In this document: positions 48,373 through 60,175 of the stretch, piece after piece
Layout of the letters: each line of letters begins with the position of its first letter
Numbering within the stretch: position 1 is the stretch's first letter
NCBI GenBank assembly: GCA_007026445.1
Contig: VDMD01000034.1
Location: 264,781 to 328,780 of the forward strand
DNA from: Schizophyllum amplum
Lineage: Eukaryota > Basidiomycota > Agaricomycetes > Agaricales > Schizophyllaceae
Direction: 5' to 3'
Length of the DNA: 64,000 nucleotides
Notes under the pieces: generated by a model
Told to the model about the DNA's origin: nothing
Databases searched by the model: none
What the model saw: the letters and a program-made list of their open reading frames with translations, nothing else
Made by a program: the position numbers and the translations under genes

Positions 48373-50563
48373 CTACTGCGCCTGCGCCTGGCTCAGTACA
48401 TTGATAACCACCTCCTCCTGCTGCGCCAGCCAAAGTCCAAAGGCCGGCGTCTTCAGCCACCGCTCGTAGAACTCCACCCGCTTCCCGCTCGACCGGAAGG
48501 GCAGCGTGGTACCGTGCGCCTTCAGTGACGCGAAGAAATGTGTGGTGTTGAAGGGTTTCAGACGTAGTGGTGGCGGTGTGTGTATACTTGATGGTGTTGA
48601 GCTGGAAGAGGGAGCACTCATACCAGATCCTGCTAGGTTCGTAGTTGATGCTGGGGTTCCTCTCCCGGATGCTGGCGTCCCCACCCCTGACGCCGGCGTG
48701 CAGCGCCCCGACTGGGCACTAGCAACCTCGGCAGGGGTAGGGATGAGCGTATTCAGGTAACGCGAGAGCGGTAGCAGCAGTTCTGTCGTCCGCGTGCAGA
48801 AATGGCGACGGAGCAGAAGTGAGGCGCGGAGCACTAACGAAACCGTGCGTAAGGGCACTCATGCTCATGCATCGCGGAGGGCTGACGTACGCTCGATCTC
48901 TCCGCCTTTCTCGCAGGCAGTTTCAAGCTGTTTGAGCAATGCGCGATCTTTGGAAACGTAGCGCTTGTGCGTCTTCGTCTTCCAGCCCGGGCGAGGGCCA
49001 GGCGAGCCTTGCGTCACGCCCGCGGATCCGCCTCTCGCAGGCTTGAGCGCAATAGAGTTACGTTCCGGTCTATGCTTCCTGCTAAGTGGTCAGCGCAACT
49101 GAAAAGTAAGGGACGCATAAAATGCATACCCCAAGCTCAGGATATGTGGCCAATGCGAACACGACCGCTCGAAGAACGGATTTGTGACGCCGAGGAGCAG
49201 CCCACTCTTTGGTGGGAGCTTGTTGACTAGGGCGAGATGATCGCGGTCGTGAATGGTGAAATATGGTCGTATATCGCCCGATAGAGGAATCTGAACTCAT
49301 GATAAGACACAGCAATGACGAAACAAAGGGTGTACGCGCTCACAGGCCTCATCAAATCTCGTAGCCACCAAACCGCCTGACTTGTCTCCGCGGGTGACAG
49401 ACCGAATAGCAGTATCGGCTCATTGAGTACCAAACACTCCCATATTGACCACAGATGACTCAAAGACGCCTCGAAAAGTAAAAGGGCTGGCGGTAGCAAT
49501 GGCGCAGCTGCAGCGGGTATCATAGTCTGCAGAGCTGAATTGACAAGCTTGTCTGCAACGGATGGGTCCAAGGCTTGCTGCTCATCTCGATTGCGGGGTA
49601 TTTGCACCTGTATGACATTCCCCAGAAATCCAAGCTCGACGGAGGCGCCTGCTGTTGGAGGTGGCCATGTAGCGATGTTATGACATGCGCTCTCGAGCAT
49701 GGGAACACCATGTTGTTCATACAGTGGACCCAGGAGTGTCGTGACGGCCGAGAAGAGGGCCGGATATTGGTGATGGGTGAGTATGACGACAGAGCGCTGG
49801 GACAGGTCAGCTTCGTAAAACCGGCGGCTCGAACGACGTGCCTGCTGGTAGCCGCGCTTGATGCTAGCGTCCTTGCGCTGGCTAAAATGCACGAAGCCGT
49901 AGATGTAGCCGTCTATGGTGGGCGGGCGCTTCTCGCTCGGAACATCCATAGTCTCATCTTCGCGTATACGAAACGAATGCGCTTGCGAGCCTTGCTCGAA
50001 CTGGGCAGAGTCGGGGAAGGACGAGAAGGCGCTAAGAAGGACTGAGCGACTTCAGGCGTGATTCGCGAGGGGAATGGCGCGGACTAACATATTCTCTATT
50101 TCGTCGGGGTATAGAAAGAGCGGCGGGTAGATCCCATCGACGACAGGTCCGTGGTCGATGTCAAAGTTAACTGGGGTGTATGAGCAAGCACTCCAAATTC
50201 AGACACACAAAACGCACCGACGGCTACGCCAAGTATCCATCTGCGCATCTTCCCGGAGACGGTCATATCTACCGAAAGCGAATCGAGGATGGAGGGCCGG
50301 CGAGACCTCGTCGATGCGACGCGAGGCAACGTCTGCGATCTCGACAGAGACGACTTCCTCGACTGCAGCTTTAGATTGGGCGACGATGGCGATGCCCAGC
50401 CGAGGCTCGCCTTACGCGAGTGCGGCTGGCGCGGCTTCGTAGGCGTGGATTCGAGCTGGAGAGCTGACGCGATGCCGGAAAGGGAGAGGCTGGCGCGGGC
50501 GGTGCCGATGTCGATCTCGTCGTCGTCCCAGATGTCGTCGAGGCGCAAATCGGGCTTGGGCAT
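48373..50563 (-). CDS. DENN-domain Rab GEF, DENND6 (FAM116) family
   Basis: Probable guanine exchange factor for an endosomal or secretory Rab GTPase. The N-terminus is Ser/Arg-rich (DDIWDDDEIDIGTARASLSL). The uDENN begins RRWILGVAVVNFDIDHGPVV and YPPLFLYPDEIENIAFSSFP, then YGFVHFSQRKDASIKRGYQQ and SVVILTHHQYPALFSAVTTL. The core has ACHNIATWPPP, LLFEASLSHLWSIWECLVLN, IPLSGDIRPYFTIHDRDH and LGVTNPFFERSCSHWPHI. The C-terminal dDENN includes THKRYVSKDRALLKQLETAC and RRHFCTRTTELLLPLSRYLN. An inserted low-complexity segment has three TPASG-like repeats near 48650-48700. The ATG at 50563 is the first in frame. Introns join without frame breaks. Confidence 0.86.
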
Positions 50564-50921
50564 GGTGGTGGACGGAGGCAAGAGGGACGGCGCCGCCTCC
50601 CGGTCGCCTGTCGCCTGCTTCGGGGGCGGCACGAGGGCCGGCGCTTCTTTCGCAAATTCGCACGCCGAGAATCAGGATCGGCGTCGCGACGCGTCGGCGT
50701 GCGCCGTGGGCGTAAGAAAAAAGTCGAAATACTTCCAAAGCCAGAAAGCAGCTCCGGTTGTCCTTCTACTACTAATACATGATGGTACATAGGAAGCAAC
50801 TTCAAGCAAGTCGGAATGATACAAACAGATGAACAATGCGGGAACCTGGGTCCTCCTAAGGTCATCACTACAGCAATTGCCGTGAGCAGCAATTGCGAGG
50901 AAGAATGGTGCTACAGCCAGG
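50564..50921. other. intergenic, DENND6 upstream / PhoD 3' flank
   Basis: A 358 bp spacer between two minus-strand genes. No feature seen beyond chance open frames. Confidence 0.5.
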
Positions 50922-53733
50922 CTACAGCTTCAATGCACCCGCTCGAACATCGCCCCCTGCCACAGGCCTGCTCAGCTTGTTCTCACCCGCCCGCACAGTA
51001 AAGTTCGCGCTCGAAAAGCCGTCAACATTTGCATACGCTATCAAACAAATCAATTAACTGCTATTGATGACCGTAAACCTCAATCACTCACTGATATTCT
51101 CCATCGCATAGTACGTCGCATTCATCCATTCCGGTGACACCGTCAGCGTGAAGAATCCGCGATAGTACCCCTCGCTCCATTGAAGCGCAGTGTTGCTCTC
51201 GACAAGCACCATGGACAGGGCATCCGCCGCGGAAGGTGTTATGTCAGAACCAAAGGAGGAGCCCGAGGTCACGGCAGTACCAGCAAACTCAACGCCGAGC
51301 GCACCCGCGCCAGTGGTAGGGTCATAGCTGGTGCAGGATGTCAGCTAAAGTGGGGGACAAGCATCTAAACGCGAAGGGCAAACTTACGATGTGTCATTTG
51401 GGACTGCACGAGGCTACTCAGCGAAACGTCCAAGGCCAGCGGTATAACAGGCAACTCACAGGCTAAGTCGGACACCCAGTTGGCATGACTGTCCCCGGAG
51501 AGGATGATGGTGTTGTCGATGGCGCTAGCGTTGATGTGGTTCAAGATGCGTGCACGGTTCGCAGTATAGCCATCCCAGGCGTCCTGCATATATTACCGTG
51601 AGCATCTAGGTTAGGTAGCCCAGTCTGATTTGACGCACATAGTTATCTGAGATACGAGCTCGTTAAGCAGCAGACGCTAAAAGGTCATGAGAGGACATAC
51701 ATGAGCCGGAGAGATCGAGTTGGGTAAAGACAATCTGCTGCCTAAGATTACGTCAGCGTTTGCGCAAGAAAATTGTTTGTTCATCGAACCCCAAAACACG
51801 CCAAACAGCGCCACGGTCCTGCGACTGTGAAAGCGTATCGGCGAGCCCTAACAGGGGACTGAGTCAATCTCTGGACATGACAGCTAATCGTGCACTTGCA
51901 TTGCTCCTGTTGGGCGCCCATCAACGACCGGTTTGCATAGGAGGCAAGGCCTCCGATGACTGAAGCGCTTCTCAGTCCAGTGTCGAGTATGTATGATATG
52001 TGATAGCTCACATTCTGTGTTGTAGTATACCTACAAAGCATGGGATCAGTGGCCATAGACTCAGCAACCCACCGAATCCTGAACTCACATCCGTCACATC
52101 GCGATCGTATTCTGAAAGTATATTCCCGTCAGATATTTCTTTCCCTGCAGAAAGCCTACCACTCACGCCTCGTATCCAACATCATGAGATCCAGCAACTT
52201 CCCGAACTGGAAGCCTCGCCAGATGCGCAACTGATCGTCCGCCGCGACCTGCCTCACCGGCAGCCATTCATGGTACGCGCGCACGCCCGCCAGCTTGCGG
52301 TCCGTAAAGCACGCGCCCGACGCCGAGAACGCGCACCCTGCGGCGGTGTCATTGCTGTCCGCCGTGCCGGCCTTCCATGCGTTGTCCGCGATCTCGTGGT
52401 CGTCCCAGACAGTAATCCAGGGCGCGTGCTGGTGCGCGGCGAGGAGGCTGGCGTCGGTGCGGTATTGGGCAAGGCGTTCGCGGTAGTCGGCGAGGGTGGC
52501 CAGCTCGCGTCCGGTCACTTCGCGGCCGATGGGGCCGCTATAAACAATGTGGTATTCTGTGAAGATGCTATGCCGAAGGCGACAAATTGGGGTACGCACC
52601 CATTGCCGAGGGACTCGTAGATCTGGGAAGGAGATAAAGAGTATAACATGAATTACAGTCAAAGAAGAAGATTAAGGAGGACTTACGTAGTCGCCAAGGT
52701 GTACAAAGAAGTCCGCGCTGGTTTTTGGCTGCCAACACCATAGGCGTTGAAGTAGCCTGGAAGAACCAGTGAGCAGCACATCACAATATATAGATATGAA
52801 TGACGGACCGGACTGGTACTGTGAGCACGAGAACACGGCCAACGTCAGAGGCTCGCCACCGTTGACTTCTCCGCAGGTTCTGCAACAACCGTCAATCGCA
52901 TCCTTCTCGTCCTCGCTCACTGCGCGCACCATCTGGGCTAGGCAACGTCCTCGTGCTCCCCACGGGGCTAGCACTCTCCGCGTTTGTACAGTCAGCAAAC
53001 TGGTAGTACAGCACGGAGTCCGGGGGCAAACCCGTGGCCTCGACTTTGAGCGTAAAATCGACATCGTAGCTGGTGAAGGCGGCGCCTGTATCGATGGGAG
53101 AAGAGAGGTCGGGCGAGGCGGAGATAGTGTAGGTCACGCAAACGGGGACACTTTGATCAGGCTGTGCGGCCGAGTCTGAGGAAGGGGCAGCGCGGGTCCA
53201 GAGGAGGACGGAGGTGTCGTAGGGATCGCCCTGTAGTGAGAATCAGTTGAGACTGGATATAGAAGTCAAAGACGCATGAAAATACTCACACTGGCGACTG
53301 GAGGATGTACAGACGACACGGGTATTGAGCAGTGCCTATGCACAGGAAACTTAAAAGCACGGTACCAGAGTGAGTAAAGTCGATGCCACCGCTCCAGACG
53401 TAAGGGCTCTGTAAAAGCGATGGGCAAGTCTGCGCGCAGACAAATCAGATTGAATGTTACGTTGCTGAAATCTGCGCCGTAGAACGTCGGATAATGTTCG
53501 TCCACAAAGTCACTGGCATCCTGCATTTGCCGCTTGGCGAACTGGACGTGACGCTTCTCGATCGCACTGGTGTCATGTGCGAGCTGAGCGGCTATGTTAT
53601 TGACATAGCATGAGGAGGCAGGGAAGCGCACCTGAGGCACATTCGATAGCGGAGAGCGATACGCTAGATTGCGGTTCAAGAGGGAGGATGCAGCGACGGC
53701 GGATACGCTGAAGAGCAGGTAGAGCAGATACAT
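50922..53733 (-). CDS. secreted PhoD-like phosphatase/phosphodiesterase
   Basis: Metallophosphoesterase of the PhoD family, probably secreted (signal peptide YLLYLLFSVSAVAASSLL). Blocks: GDPYDTSVLLWTRAAPSSD, DSVLYYQFADC, LTLAVFSCSQYQ, ADFFVHLGDY (metal-site Asp), YESLGNGIFTEYHIVYSGPI, RERLAQYRTDASLLAAHQHA, WITVWDDHEIADNAWKAGT, FQFGKLLDLMMLDTR, QQIVFTQLDLSGS, YDAWDGYTANRARI-like and IILSGDSHANWVSDLA (second metal site). The end is RPVAGGDVRAGALKL. One base is probably missing in the A run complementary to 52722-52726. One intron (51848-51899) is GC-AG. Junctions near 53300-53420 are uncertain. PhoD enzymes scavenge phosphate from diesters or teichoic-acid-like polymers; the natural substrate here is unknown. 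Confidence 0.82.
51848..51899 (-). other. GC-AG intron in PhoD gene
   Basis: A 52 nt intron with donor GCAAGT and acceptor TTAG. Splicing here joins MGAQQEQ to WLADTLSQSQDRGAVWRVLG in frame, as in the family. No GT donor gives that frame. Confidence 0.7.
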
Positions 53734-54420
53734 CTCGGACTAGGGAGTTTGAGGACCCTAGGGCGCCGACGACCGACTTCTGGCGTCTCTCAGCTTATAA
53801 GTAGCAAGCCTTGTGCGTCTTTGAGGCGATTCATGTATGGCATGCTGCATGAGGTCTAGACGCTGGACACGTTCGTCGGAGTCCCCGCTCGGAAGGCGGC
53901 TTTCGTCAGATTGCGAGCTGCTTTCTATACCTGGAAAATGTCACCGGGGCATAGCAACGTTCGAGGATGAGCAAACGCGGGGCATGGCAATAATTTTTTG
54001 ATGAAGGTGACATGATGATGGAGGTCAAGTGCAGACAGATTCTGACAGTAGACTGTAGCGGACCATCGGCCCGCTCTCCGCGCCCATTGTTCTCCGGACA
54101 ATGATGCGCTGAGCTTTGACCTTGTTTGACGTCCTTTCAGCATGCTCATGTCGCCTGAGATCACACACTGTCCCCTGATCAGCTCGACCTCAAAATATAC
54201 TGATATGCACTCTGCTGCTAAAACTCAGCTGCACGGAACTCTCAGCGAAGCGGTGAACATGGCGGTAGGCCACGGTGGCCTTATCGCTATCGTCGGCGAG
54301 CGACCCCGCTGCATTTATCCCCGCAGGCTCTCTTGCGTCCTCTTGAGCCATATCCATTCTCGCCATTGAGAGGACATCCATTCTACTGCTCGAAACGCCT
54401 CGCTCCCCATCTGCCCAACC
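53734..54420. other. divergent promoter region, PhoD gene and AKR1
   Basis: Head-to-head spacer of 687 bp. The palindrome CTTATAAG at about 53794-53801, some 60 bp from the PhoD ATG, is a candidate TATA element. No gene supported. Confidence 0.5.
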
Positions 54421-55836
54421 ATGACCTTTGGCACGGTGACGCTGAACGATGGCAATACGGTGCGTCGGACAGCACCCCTTTTCATTCACGGAACGCCGAT
54501 CTCATGTGCAGATAGATGCCCACCATAGCGTATGGGACCGGCTCGAAGTGGAAGTGGAAGAGTGTCGTCGAGTTCGTCGCCACTGCGATTGACTGCGGCT
54601 TTAGCCACATCGACACGGCCCAACGTGCGCGTCCCTACTCGATCCAGCCGAACTGGGCGCTGATCCGACACATCTTTCACGCAGAGTACCAGACGGAACC
54701 CGACGTTGGGCAGGCTATCCGCGAGTCCGGCCTCTCGCGCTCGGACTTCTTCGTGACGACCAAGTTCGGCGGCGGAGAGGTGCAGGAAGAGTTTAACAAG
54801 AGCTTGAACGGGGTGCGTTTGTCCGACAGGCTGTTTCAAACTATGCAGATCTGCTAAACACGTTGCGCGCTCTGTAGCTGGGCCTCAAACAAGTCGACCT
54901 CTATCTCATACACTTCCCCACTCCCCGGATCGTGGGCGAGAAGGGCGTGGCCGGGACGTGGCTCGAGCTGGAGAAGATCAGGAATAGCGGTCGTGCGAGG
55001 TGCTTGCTTTCGCTGTAATGTGCACGCATGCATATCCCTAACGCTTCCCGATAGATCCATCGGCGTCAGCAACTTCCAACTCAGCCACCTTGAGACCGTT
55101 GCAGAAATTTCCACCGTCACACCTGCCGTCAACCAGGTGCGTCTTCTATCCTGGCTGCCGAATGTTGAGCTGACCCAGATATGTTGCGCAGATTCACTTA
55201 CATCCGTACAATTACTCAGAGATGAAGCCTGTGCTGGAGTATTGTGCGAAGCATAGCATTGTGGTGGAGGCATATAGCAGTCTCGAGTACGTGACTTTCA
55301 TCATCGGCCTCTCGGATCTCCCTCCTTATTGAACACGATATCCTCAGCCCGATCACGAAGTTTCCTGGTGGTCCCGTAGATGTGCCTTTGGCTGCTGCAG
55401 CAGCTCGGCGCGGTGCATCCATGGTGCAAGCTCTCTTCCTTTGGGTACACGCCAAGGGGGTGGTCATTGTTACGTATGTCCTTCCTGCTTTGCACTATGA
55501 AGGCCGGCCTCACAGCGCGACAATAGCACGAGCTCTACGAGAAAGCATATGGAGGAATATCTTGCTGTTGGTGACCTCGGTGCGTCTTGAGGTGGTGTGG
55601 TCGACTGCCGTTATTCAAGGAAATCTCTAGAACCTCTCTCGGACGCGGAAGTCGCGGCGATTGACGAGGCTGGCAAGGGCGGGCCCCCTGTAGCGACAGC
55701 CGCGATGCTTGCACGCCTTAGACTTAGACACCTCAGGAGAGCGCGCACCGAGCTGAGTGTGGTCGTTCTCGGACTGTTGCTACTGGGTTTGTGGAAGCTG
55801 CAGGTGTTCGGACGGAGTGGGATGCGTTGTATCTGA
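54421..55836 (+). CDS. aldo-keto reductase 1 with C-terminal membrane segment
   Basis: NADPH-dependent AKR. The first exon MTFGTVTLNDGN splices to MPTIAYGTGSKWKWKSVVEF. The catalytic tetrad is present: Asp in AIDCGFSHIDTAQ, Tyr in QYQTEPDVGQAIRESG, Lys in FFVTTKFGGG and His in VDLYLIHFPTP. Then come SIGVSNFQLSHLETVAEI, HLHPYNYSEMKPVLEYCAKH, IVVEAYSSL and SMVQALFLWVHAKGVVIVT. After GDLEPLSDAEVAAIDEAGKG the C-terminus adds a basic stretch and a hydrophobic segment, SVVVLGLLLLGLWKLQVF, close to the end, which looks like a tail anchor. Eight to nine introns all join in frame. A closely related copy follows 260 bp downstream on the same strand. Substrate unknown. Confidence 0.85.
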
Positions 55837-56095
55837 TTTGACAACCCTAGTAGTGGTCAGCTTAGCCTTAGAATAGCACGTCTGCACGCTACATCTCTGC
55901 TTAGAGCGGCGCGTTGCGTCTTTGCAAGTGGAAGATCATGTGACCGCGTTATGATGACTGAGAAAGTGGCGTCGGACCGAGTTCCCGACCGGTCGTTGTC
56001 GTCGAGCTGGCTCCAGGCTGGCTCCTGGACCTGAGTGCGCTGGGCGACTGTAAGACCCCGTCGAAATCTCTGGCGACCTCTTTCCATCCGCCACG

Positions 56096-57433
56096 ATGTT
56101 CGACACTGTTACTCTTAACGATGGGAACATAGTCAGTCCATGTTCCCCTGCCCGACAGCCCGTGTGCTTATAGATGTGCAGATGCCCACCATCGCGTACG
56201 GGACGGGATCCAAGTGGAAGTGGAAGAGCGTGGTGGAGTTCGTGGCCGCTGCCATCGACTGCGGCTTCAGCCACATCGACACGGCTCAGTGTGCGTCCTC
56301 GTCCGATCACGCTCGATGCTTTCGCTGACTTGCGATTCCCCCAGTCTACGAAACCGAGATGGATGTCGGGCAGGCTATCCGAGAGTCTGGCCTGGCCCGC
56401 TCTCAGCTCTTCGTGACAACGAAGTACGGACAGGGCGCCGTGCAGGAGACGTTCAGCGCAAGCCTTGAAAAGGTGCGTGTAAAGTCCAAATCCCTCGGTG
56501 CAGTTGACAAACAACGCGAGGACAGTTAGGGCTCAAGCATGTCGATCTATACCTCATACACAGCCCTCGACTCGCCGGCGAGAAGCTCCTCCCCTCTATC
56601 TGGCTTGAATTTGAGAAACTCAAGGCCAGCGGTGAAGCGAAGTCCATCGGTGTCAGCAACTTCGAGGTCGACCACTTCAAGATCTTATCTTCGGTCGCCA
56701 CCGTCACTCCTGCTGTCAACCAGGTGCGCTATGAGCAGACCACGCCTTGAAATTCGAACTCAGGCGGTTGCGCAGATACACCTTCACCCGTACAATTATA
56801 CGGAAATGAAGCCTACCCTCGACTACTGTGCGGCGCACAACATCGTTGTGGAAGCTTACAGCAGTCTTGAGTGCGCGATTTTCTCATGGACGTGTCCAGT
56901 CGTACTGAGCACGCCCTCGCAGCCCCATAACGAAGTTCCCTGGCGGCCCTCTTGACGAGCCTCTAGCAGCTGTGGCATCCCGCCGCAATGCTTCCATGGT
57001 CCAGGCCGTTTTCTTGTGGTTGCGCGCCAAGGGCGTCGTCATTGTCACGTACGTTCCTCCGATGTCTTGCACGTTCCCTTCCCGCTAAACCCAACCACAG
57101 TACCAGCTCAACCCGGAGTCACATGGAAGAGTACCTGGCTGTTGGCGATCTGGGTATGTGATGGTCTTTATCCTTCGTGCTTGACGGCTGATGCACAAAT
57201 CAGAACCTTTGACGGTGGATGAAGTGGCTGCGATTGACGAGGCGGGCAAGGATGGGCCGCCGGCTCTGACTCTGGCTATGCGCGCCCGCGGCCAGTGGAG
57301 GAGGATCGCACGCCGGGATGTGGTGCTTGCCATCGTCCTCTCGGTGGCATTTCTGCATTTATTGTGCAGGGTATCCTTTATGACCGGTACGCGGTCGAAT
57401 CGTCAACAATTCAACTTGCTAATGGCCTTGTAG
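56096..57433 (+). CDS. aldo-keto reductase 2 with C-terminal membrane segment
   Basis: Tandem paralog of the gene just upstream, with the same exon layout. The start is FDTVTLNDGN spliced to MPTIAYGTGSKWKWKSVVEF. Active-site residues are in AIDCGFSHIDTAQ (Asp), FYETEMDVGQAIRESG (Tyr), LFVTTKYGQG (Lys) and VDLYLIHSP (His). SIGVSNFEVDHFKILSSV, HLHPYNYTEMKPTLDYCAAH, GPLDEPLAAVASRRNASM and VQAVFLWLRAKGVVIVT follow, then GDLEPLTVDEVAAIDEAGKD. A basic linker (RARGQWRRIARR) leads into DVVLAIVLSVAFLHLLCRV, a predicted membrane helix, with a short polar tail to the TAG at 57433. The frame is intact. Soluble AKRs end soon after the last barrel helix, so this tail is an added feature common to both copies. 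Confidence 0.86.
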
Positions 57434-57922
57434 TTCCGTAGACAGTGTGCTTCATGGGACATTTGTATACTGGCCGGAATTTATGTTTGACTACAGGGAA
57501 CAGCTCGCATAGTGGGTATACGCGTGGCGTACTGTGTGATAGGTGAGCGGCAGCTGACGCGCATCTCCCGCCTGAAGCAAGGTACGGGACAGCGCACATC
57601 TTCCCCATCGTCCGTCATGATTGTATGCTAGTGATCGTTCTAGCAAACAGCGATTCAGGAGGCGGGCCGGTGAACGCCTTTGCTATACAAGATTTGGCGC
57701 TGAGGGGGGTCCGCGGCGATGGCGTGGATTCCAAGCAAGGCACGAGTACCCACTGCCATAGACATCTGAGCAGATTCCCATCGACACTCTGATTCCCATC
57801 TTGCAGCATCTGCCTCAGCCATGCCATCTGTCGTCGCTCTTGGAGGGGCGCCCTTGCCTATGGACACACTTATAAGTCTGCCACGCAGGTCCTAGGCTTG
57901 TCGGCTCTTCAGCCCATTCTTC
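57434..57922. other. intergenic, upstream of alkaline phosphatase
   Basis: About 490 bp, with a TATAAG near its 3' end. No gene supported. Confidence 0.5.
57871..57876 (+). promoter_or_regulatory. TATA-like element of alkaline phosphatase gene
   Basis: TATAAG, within the palindrome CTTATAAG, 52 bp upstream of ATG 57923. Confidence 0.4.
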
Positions 57923-59877
57923 ATGCCCATCATGCGATGCTTTGTCTCGCTCGTGATGCTTGCGTCTGTGGCTACTTGCACGCCAGTAGCACGGCGAACG
58001 TCAGGTAGAAAGAATATCATCCTTGGTGAGTCCACTAACACCGGTCTCCGGCACCCATACTTATTGACAATACATACAGGTTGGGCCGACGGCAGTACGC
58101 GCTGTTGTTAATGTGCTACAACCCTGCTGACATACGTGGCTCGCTGAAGTGGGTCCCGCGGTCCTGCCTGTAACGCGACAGTATCTTCAACGTATACTCA
58201 TTTTCCTGCTGCTTTATTTATTACACTCGTTGACCAGCTTCTAGTAATCCAGAATCACAACGCGCGCGACTTGGAGCAAACATTCGTTGGATACAAGACC
58301 AGCCTTGAAGACGATGTAGTGGGCAAGTCACGCACAAGCTCTGCGGACAATTTCGTTAGCATTGCTTATAGCACCACTGCGATACCTACCTTGACGCCTT
58401 CCCTCCATAGATCACAGACAGCGCAGCGGGAGGCACCGCCGTCTTCAGTGGAGTTAAGACTCTCAACAACATGGTCGGCGTCGACTCATCGAGCACGCCT
58501 CGAGGAACGATATTGGAGGCCGCCAAGGCAGCCGGCTACATAACGGGCGTCATAACGACGTCCTTTGTTTGGTACGACACGCTTCTATTATGGCAGCGAC
58601 TGCCAGTTGACCTTTTATGTGCTAGGGACGCCTCGCCGGCCGGCCTCAATGCACACAGCACAAACCGAGAAGACTCCCTCGTTCATTGCGCAGCAACAGC
58701 TTGGGCTCGATGGGTATCCGCTCGGGCGGACGACGGACATCTTATTAGGTGGCGGGCTTTGCGCATACATCCCGGAAAGTGAGGAAGATTCATGCCGCAC
58801 CGACGAGCGCGACCTACTCAACGAGACTATGGGCCTATGGAACGTAGTATTTACGCCCGATGAGCTCTCCGCCGCAGACGCGCTCCCCTTGCTTGGCCTA
58901 TTTGCGACCGAGGACCTTGCGTACGCGATCGACCGCCCGGACTCGCAGCCTGGTCTCGCGGCGATGGTTAATAAGGCGCTCGAGCTGCTCACCGCGGCGA
59001 CTGCCGACTCCGACAAGGGCTTCTTCCTGTTCTTCGAAAACGAGGTGACAGACAAGGCGCAGCATGCGAATGATATCGTGGGCACGGTGTCGGCTGGGCT
59101 GGAGCTCAGCGAGACGGCGGAGCTGGTGAAGGAATGGGTGACGGCGCTGGAGGAGCGTGGGGATGAGACCCTGTTCCTGCTGACTGCGGACCATGAGACG
59201 GGCGGGCTGGGGCTGGGGACGAACGCGGTGAGTCCTATCGTGGAGTATACATATGGTATCAATCGTGAGTGCTGCAGTGACACTTTCTGTCGTTGGAAAC
59301 TAACTGGACTTCTATGGTAGCGTTCGTTATTGCCAACGCCTCGCATTCGTCGACCTATACTACACTCCTTTTGTATGCGGCCACGGCGGAAGGGAACCTG
59401 ACCCTCGATCAAGTTCACCAGGTCGTGGCTGATAACATGGCTCTACAGTACTTCTCGGACGACGAGGTAGGCCTCTGCATCCTGCCCGAAGCGCGATCTA
59501 ACATTCATCAGGCAACTCTGATCATCGAAGCTGCCAACACCGGCGACGTATACTCCATCCTGGCCGCCCTCAACGCGGCTGTCAACCCGCGCGTGCAAGT
59601 TGGATGGACGACAATGGGCCACACGTAGGTCCTCGAGTTTGCTTTCTCTCGTATTGCGCTAAAATGTACCTCATTTAGTGCCGTCGACGTCGACATCTAC
59701 TGCTCCAACAACCCGTACTGCTCAGCATTCTACGGCAGTCACGAGAACGCCGAGTTGCTGGAGCTGATGCTAGGATTCTACGACGACGACGACATCGACG
59801 TGGGCAGCGTCACAGAGGCGTTGGTCGGGTTCAATGCTACTGCATCTGTCGATGGGTCAGCGGAGTACGTTGTCTGA
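57923..59877 (+). CDS. alkaline phosphatase, PhoA/Pho8 family, secreted
   Basis: Metal-dependent phosphomonoesterase. The signal peptide is MRCFVSLVMLASVATC. NARDLEQTFVGYKTSLEDDV and SRTSSADNF splice to ITDSAAGGTAVFSGVKTLNN, which holds the Ser nucleophile. Then GTILEAAKAAGYITGVITTS, QQLGLDGYPLGRTTDILLGG, FFENEVTDKAQHANDIVG (metal-site Glu, Asp and His), TLFLLTADHETGGLGLG (Asp, His, His) and HENAELLELMLGFYDDDDID follow. Two problems are visible. A frame break lies near 58669-58677 (one base extra or two missing), between STNREDS and FIAQQQLG. The first metal-site block, normally SDGWGP, cannot be rebuilt: only VGPAVLPVTRQYLQ is recognisable near 58146-58197. Either this exon is misread or the copy is damaged. 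Confidence 0.75.
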
Positions 59878-60175
59878 GCTCGTAAAGCTTGTTCGCGCTG
59901 ATGCCTTCCTGCAGATCAGAGGTCAGCGCTCGAGCGATTCAAAGCGAGCGGAGACGTGGGTTCCTCGAGTCGCGAGCTCGCGGTGCCGTCCGCCGCTAGT
60001 CAAAAGGACAGGGCGACTGTTCCGACTACTTGAATTGCTTTGAGTGACCTACGCCAAGCAGTCTGCACTCCTTGAAAATTATGATCTTACTCGGTCGAAG
60101 CATTTTGTCTCACGTCTGCAATCGTGATAAATACGTGTAGTGCGTGTATATGAAGATGATCATGTAGGTCGTAAC

